From Tragulus kanchil (taxonomy: Eukaryota > Chordata > Mammalia > Artiodactyla > Tragulidae): a stretch of 64,000 nucleotides of DNA. Within the stretch, counting starts at the first letter, position 1. Every line of letters begins with the position of its first letter. The DNA is taken from contig JAIOJX010000004.1 of NCBI GenBank assembly GCA_022376925.1, positions 121,545,123-121,609,122 of the forward strand, given 5' to 3'. Positions 59,373 to 64,000 of the stretch are shown one piece after another. A program made the position numbers and the translations under genes. A model generated the notes under the pieces. The model saw only the letters and a program-made list of their open reading frames with translations, had not been told where the DNA came from and searched no databases.

Positions 59373-59597
59373 TTGTTGTTCAGTTGCTCAGTCACATCTG
59401 ACGCTTTGCAGCCCCATGGACTGCAGCACGCCAGAATTCCCTATTCTTTACTATCTCCTGGAGTTTGCTCAATTTCACGTCCATTGAGTTATCCAACCAT
59501 CTGATCCTCTCTCGCCCCCTTTTCCTCCTGCCCTCAATCTATCCCAGCATCAGAGTTTTTTTCCAATGAATTGGTTCTTCACATCAGGTGGTCAATC
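59373..59597 (-). mobile_element. BovB 3'-terminal fragment, antisense
   Basis: TTGTTGTTCAGTTGCTCAGT, GCAGCCCCATGGACTGCAGC, TTCACGTCCATTGAGTTATC, CTGCCCTCAATCTATCCCAG and TTCACATCAGGTGGTCAATC match the reverse complement of the BovB 3' end. Confidence 0.88.
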
Positions 59598-60237
59598 AAA
59601 TATTATTTCACATAAATTTTAGTCATCATTTATTTTAAAAACTTGAATCCCAGCTTGGAGGTGTTTAATATTTCCAAATTCCAAAACTTCTCTTAGATTA
59701 TAAAGCTCCTCTATACCTCCCTGCCAGTATAGCTCTCTAAAATGAAACCCATGTTTTCATTTTAATACTGGTTATCAAAGAAGAAAAATGCACATGCATG
59801 TGTATTTCAGGTTAGCCATGTATAGAAATGCACATAGCTTTATGAGAAAGATACTGAGAAACTGACAGGAGTTAAAATTTAAATTCATAGCATATGTGTA
59901 TTCACATACTTTTCTCAAGAAAGAACTTTTGGCAGTGATTGCTGAATTAAATTTATTTTTATGATACGCAGAATCTTACTATTTACATAGATTGGTTTGT
60001 TACTGTACTAATAATTTAAAATCAAGCTTCTTTTTACAATTAGTTTCAAATTATATTGATAGGTAGATATAGACATAGATAGATGAATTCCCAAAGCTTA
60101 CATGGCTTTCATTTGTTGATAGAATTATTTTAAAAATCAATATTCTGCAACATGAGGAAATGATACTTATGTATATACTATTTATGTTTTGAAATCAGAT
60201 ATATTTACAGTGTTATTAATAACAGTAATTAATAAGG
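59598..60237. other. unique AT-rich intron 1 DNA
   Basis: Nothing coding or repeated is supported apart from a short GATA-rich patch near 60058-60085 (gataggtagatatagacatagatagatg). Confidence 0.4.
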
Positions 60238-60300
60238 TTGTTGTTCATTTGCTAAGTCCTGTCTGACCCTTTGCGCCCCCATGGACTGCAGCACGTCAAA
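60238..60300 (-). mobile_element. short BovB/BOV-A 3'-end fragment, antisense
   Basis: GTTGTTGTTCATTTGCTAAG, CTGTCTGACCCTTTGCG and CCCATGGACTGCAGCACG match the terminal part of BovB only. Confidence 0.7.
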
Positions 60301-60421
60301 TCACCAGATTTCTAGGGCATTTTTTGGAACGTGTCTGCAGAAGGATGTGATTCCTCAACTATGAAAAGAACAAGTGTCAAGGATATTAATCAGATTATGG
60401 TTTAAGAAGTTGATTGAAACT

Positions 60422-62740
60422 ACATAAATGCTTTAAAGCCGAAGCATGAGAGACGATATAAAGAACATATAATTAGAATGGTAGAAGTCAGAGGAAAAGT
60501 AGAAGAGGCCATAGAGCATTTAGACACAGACTGTGAAGCAAGGAAGAGATGCTTTGCCAGAGTGATGAAGACAAGCATTTTGAACTCTCAGGAAGGAGAT
60601 CAAGCTAATGAGTAGCGCTGCAAAAAGGCTGACATGACAAGAAAGGTGTGAGGGAAATATAACCCAATCCCTGGCATTCGACTGGATGTTAAATGAACTG
60701 AAATGAGAACCAGTGATCTAAAAAGGAATCCCACAGGAGTAATTGCAGCCATGGTATCAGAGTAAGGAGGCTAAATCTGAGTTCTTTCTAAAGAGGCAAA
60801 AGGGTATAGGGGTTAAAAGTGTGGGCTTTGATTAAAAGTGATTACAGCTATGGGCCTGGATCAAAAATAAGCTTTGTAGACACAGAAGTGGGTGCATTTG
60901 AGGTTCCAAACTGCCAGACAATAGTGTATCACTTGGGCTAGCTGTCATCAGTAGAACAAGCATAGTAACAATACCTACTTCTTTTCCCCATAGTAAAGAT
61001 GTAATGAGATCACTTATTCATTCAACAGAAATGTCTTAAGTGCGGCATTGTGTCAGATACACTTAAATACACGCCGAACAAAACCAGCAGGTTTTGTTCT
61101 TGCAGAGCTTCACTCTGCAGTCAATGTTAAAAAAAAAAAAAAAAAAAGTAAAGATATACATGATGAAAATTGAGGTAATTATATGGAAAACAAGCAGGCT
61201 GCTCTAACGGAAAACAATTGGGAACTATTCCAGGCTAGAGGAGCCTTTTGAAGATGGGAGTTAGGAAGAAGGGAACAGCATAGGGAGAGCTTGGTGCCTC
61301 CTCCAAGAAGTACAGAAAAGGCACACTGAGCCTGGAATTTGATGAGAAGATTGGAGAAACGTGTTTGTAAGAGCTTAATGGTGCCCTCATCAAATAAGTA
61401 TTATAAAAAGAAAAAGCAAATGTGATGCTTCCTCTTAATACAAGGGTAAGTATCAGGAAAGCAACCAGGAGATTATCTGATGAAGTGGGAAGTAAAAATA
61501 TTAGAATAGAAGAAAGAAGGAATGAGGAATCCACTTGGCATTCTTTTAAGCACAGAAATGTTCAAACATCTGAAATAATTTAACATAAATGCTTTAAAGC
61601 CGAAGCATGAGAGACGATATAAAGAACATATAATTAGAATGGTAGAAGTCAGAGGAAAAGTAGAAGAGGCCATAGAGCATTTAGACACAGACTGTGAAGC
61701 AAGGAAGAGATGCTTTGCCAGAGTGATGAAGACAAGCATTTTGAACTCTCAGGAAGGAGATCAAGCTAATGAGTAGCGCTGCAAAAAGGCTGACATGACA
61801 AGAAAGGTGTGAGGGAAATATAACCCAATCCCTGGCATTCGACTGGATGTTAAATGAACTGAAATGAGAACCAGTGATCTAAAAAGGAATCCCACAGGAG
61901 TAATTGCAGCCATGGTATCAGAGTAAGGAGGCTAAATCTGAGTTCTTTCTAAAGAGGCAAAAGGGTATAGGGGTTAAAAGTGTGGGCTTTGATTAAAAGT
62001 GATTACAGCTATGGGCCTGGATCAAAAATAAGCTTTGTAGACACAGAAGTGGGTGCATTTGAGGTTCCAAACTGCCAGACAATAGTGTATCACTTGGGCT
62101 AGCTGTCATCAGTAGAACAAGCATAGTAACAATACCTACTTCTTTTCCCCATAGTAAAGATGTAATGAGATCACTTATTCATTCAACAGAAATGTCTTAA
62201 GTGCGGCATTGTGTCAGATACACTTAAATACACGCCGAACAAAACCAGCAGGTTTTGTTCTTGCAGAGCTTCACTCTGCAGTCAATGTTAAAAAATTAAA
62301 AAGTAAAGATATACATGATGAAAATTGAGGTAATTATATGGAAAACAAGCAGGCTGCTCTAACGGAAAACAATTGGGAACTATTCCAGGCTAGAGGAGCC
62401 TTTTGAAGATGGGAGTTAGGAAGAAGGGAACAGCATAGGGAGAGCTTGGTGCCTCCTCCAAGAAGTACAGAAAAGGCACACTGAGCCTGGAATTTGATGA
62501 GAAGATTGGAGAAACGTGTTTGTAAGAGCTTAATGGTGCCCTCATCAAATAAGTATTATAAAAAGAAAAAGCAAATGTGATGCTTCCTCTTAATACAAGG
62601 GTAAGTATCAGGAAAGCAACCAGGAGATTATCTGATGAAGTGGGAAGTAAAAATATTAGAATAGAAGAAAGAAGGAATGAGGAATCCACTTGGCATTCTT
62701 TTAAGCACAGAAATGTTCAAACATCTGAAATAATTTAACA
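60422..62740. repeat. tandem duplication S (unit about 1.16 kb, in intron 1)
   Basis: Copy 1 is about 60422-61585 and copy 2 about 61583-62740, offset 1161 falling to 1155. The length change comes from an A-run (61129-61147) that reads aaaaaattaaaaag in copy 2. Otherwise the copies look identical. Unit content is unique DNA. Confidence 0.92.
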
Positions 62741-62797
62741 TTTGGAATTGTAGTATCCGTAATGTACTGAAGTTTGGGGGAAAGCCTAGAAGTCTGA

Positions 62798-62831
62798 TTC
62801 ATTAAGAGACTAGGCACATTAAGAGACTAGC
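62798..62831. repeat. short tandem repeat of 15-18 bp
   Basis: The word cattaagagactag occurs twice in a row, separated by gca. A small local duplication of no evident function. Confidence 0.7.
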
Positions 62832-62850
62832 AGACATTTGACAGTTGAAG

Positions 62851-63100
62851 AGGACTACTCTCTAGTGGGCCAGTGCTTAAAAATCCGCCTGCCAATGCAG
62901 AACACATGGGTTCAATCCCTGACCTTGGAAGATTCTATGTGCCATGGGACTACTAAGCTTGTGAGCCACAACTACTGAGTCCATGCTCTAGAGCCCACAG
63001 GCCACAACCACTGAGCCTGCTCATTGCAACTAGAGAAAGCTCCTGGACAGTAATGAAGACCCAGGACAGCCAAAAATAAAATAGATAAATACATTTTTTT
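62851..63100 (+). mobile_element. Bov-tA (ART2-like) SINE
   Basis: GCCTGCCAATGCAGAACACA, GGGTTCAATCCCTGACCTTG, ATGTGCCATGGGACTACTAA, CTCTAGAGCCCACAGGCCAC, ATTGCAACTAGAGAAAGCTC and GACCCAGGACAGCCAAAAAT follow the Bov-tA consensus, ending in (AAAT)n and poly-A-rich sequence. The left edge is approximate. Confidence 0.87.
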
Positions 63101-64000
63101 AAAACAAGAAAATTGAAGATAACTTGAGGATAAAGGATGAAGAACTAACAATAAAGAATAAAGACCAAAAGTGTGTTCAAGGACACAACAGAAGAGAACA
63201 AAGTCAAGAAAAACAACAAAAAAGTAGGGATAAAACAGGTAACCATGAAGATTAGAGGAAGACAGATTACTGCATTAAATGGAAAAATAAGTGACTCAAT
63301 TCTTAGATATTTCAAAATAAATCTTATAGTGCAAGTTATGATGCGGTTTTGAACCAGGATAATCACAGAGGCTCAGCTCTCAGGAAATTCTGTGGTTAAG
63401 CTTCTATTTTTCATCCCATGACTATCACCTCTTTGACCCATACCCTCGAAGGGTTTGCAGTCTAGAGGGAGAGGCAAGAGATCTTTGCAGGCAGTTGGAA
63501 GGTAATAGAAGGCAGTTTACACTAAATTCCAAAGAAGCAGGGTGGAACCTAAGTAAACAGCAGCCTGTAACTAGGGAGGGATGAAGGACAGGGAGTGTTG
63601 CCCTGAGGGTAAGGAACTCCAGACAGATAAGAAAAAAGGAGTAGGAATATCCCCAAAGAAGGCATGGAACCATATGGACACAGAACTTTACACAGAACTT
63701 TACAGAGCAGAATTTGCAAATCCATGGGTATCTTATGATATACAAAGCCAGAAGGTGCCATCACCTGAGAGGGAAATATGTAAATATCCTAAGATTTGAG
63801 GACTTCAGTTTTCTGCTAAAATATTACATTTACGTAGTTGGCATCTAAAATCGGCCTTCTCTCGTTTGTATTTGTTTTAATTTTTCGAGTAATGCAAAAA
63901 AGAGAAAGTGGATATATTTGAAAAGAGCACGAATTATAGTACAATTGACATAATCTAAAACTATTAAAATAGTAGGAGGATCTGCCAAAAAATAAACCCA
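63101..64000. other. unique intron 1 DNA
   Basis: AT-rich. A tandem 13-bp word (acacagaacttta) occurs twice at about 63678-63703. ORFs on the minus strand (63425-63745) have no recognisable domain and look random. Confidence 0.4.

Larger units (their letters stand above)
48753..64000 (+). other. FGF10: FGF10 intron 1 (5' part; continues beyond the window)
   Basis: No further FGF10 exon is found: the exon 2 product starting ILEITSVEIG is not encoded on the + strand. The first 300 bases are still GC-rich (end of the CpG island, about 48880-49080). The remainder is AT-rich and has far fewer SINEs and LINEs than the 5' intergenic side. Duplications P, Q, R and S fall here and inflate the intron by about 4.4 kb. 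A T-rich tract lies at 49739-49755 and a (TA)n tract at 50110-50123. Confidence 0.85.

Noticed and set aside
63425..63745. 106-codon minus-strand ORF near the right edge
   Set aside because: No start context, domain or repeat support. Probably a chance ORF in intron 1.
48753..64000. search for FGF10 exons 2 and 3
   Set aside because: No + strand reading gives the expected exon 2 start after an acceptor. Intron 1 simply runs out of the window.

Overview
This window is nuclear DNA from a pecoran (bovid or cervid-like) ruminant. It carries antisense and sense BovB LINE remnants, BOV-A and Bov-tA SINEs, a tRNA-headed SINE of CHR type, and old LINE-1 pieces. The species cannot be fixed from the sequence alone. 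No bacterial, phage or CRISPR features are present.

The one protein-coding feature I can support is exon 1 of FGF10 (fibroblast growth factor 10) on the + strand. Its ATG is at 48413 and its splice donor follows 48746. A GC- and CpG-rich 5' flank and 5' UTR lie upstream (about 45.7-48.4 kb), with several short upstream ORFs. Positions 1-45.6 kb are therefore FGF10 5' intergenic DNA. Positions 48747-64000 are the first part of FGF10 intron 1. Exons 2 and 3 are not in the window.

The dominant signal is artificial-looking. I count 19 direct tandem duplications (labelled A to S), each with a unit of about 1.03-1.17 kb. They run from 2.7 kb to 62.7 kb and together add about 21 kb. Copies are nearly identical and differ mainly in homopolymers, short repeats and the last tens of bases at the seams, where sequence quality visibly decays. 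Several units overlap the next one by about 50-200 bp, like a tiling path. SINEs, BovB, L1, unique DNA and the FGF10 5' region are all affected alike. The simplest reading is a draft-assembly error in which overlapping reads or contigs were placed end to end rather than merged. Collapsed, the locus would be about 43 kb.

Layout. 1-2.5 kb: unique AT-rich DNA with two CHR-type SINEs. 2.5-8.3 kb: a + strand BovB split by a SINE and by a - strand BovB that itself holds a solo-LTR-like insert (duplication A). 8.3-13.4 kb: noncoding (duplication B). 13.4-19.4 kb: BOV-A SINE and old L1 (C, D). 20.4-24.5 kb: BovB (E, F). 24.5-32.7 kb: SINEs, a BovB 3' end and an LTR-like block (G, H, I). 32.7-42 kb: a (GT)n tract and SINEs (J to M). 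42-45.6 kb: repeat-poor DNA that may be conserved regulatory sequence (N). 45.6-48.75 kb: FGF10 promoter, 5' UTR and exon 1 (O). 48.75-64 kb: FGF10 intron 1, repeat-poor, with candidate enhancers (P to S).

Two points matter for FGF10. The duplicated promoter block (O) gives a false 5' gene model. The exon lacks one lysine codon in the conserved turn that reads IEKNGKVSG in other mammals. In this error-rich assembly that is more likely a sequence error than a real allele, but it should be checked.
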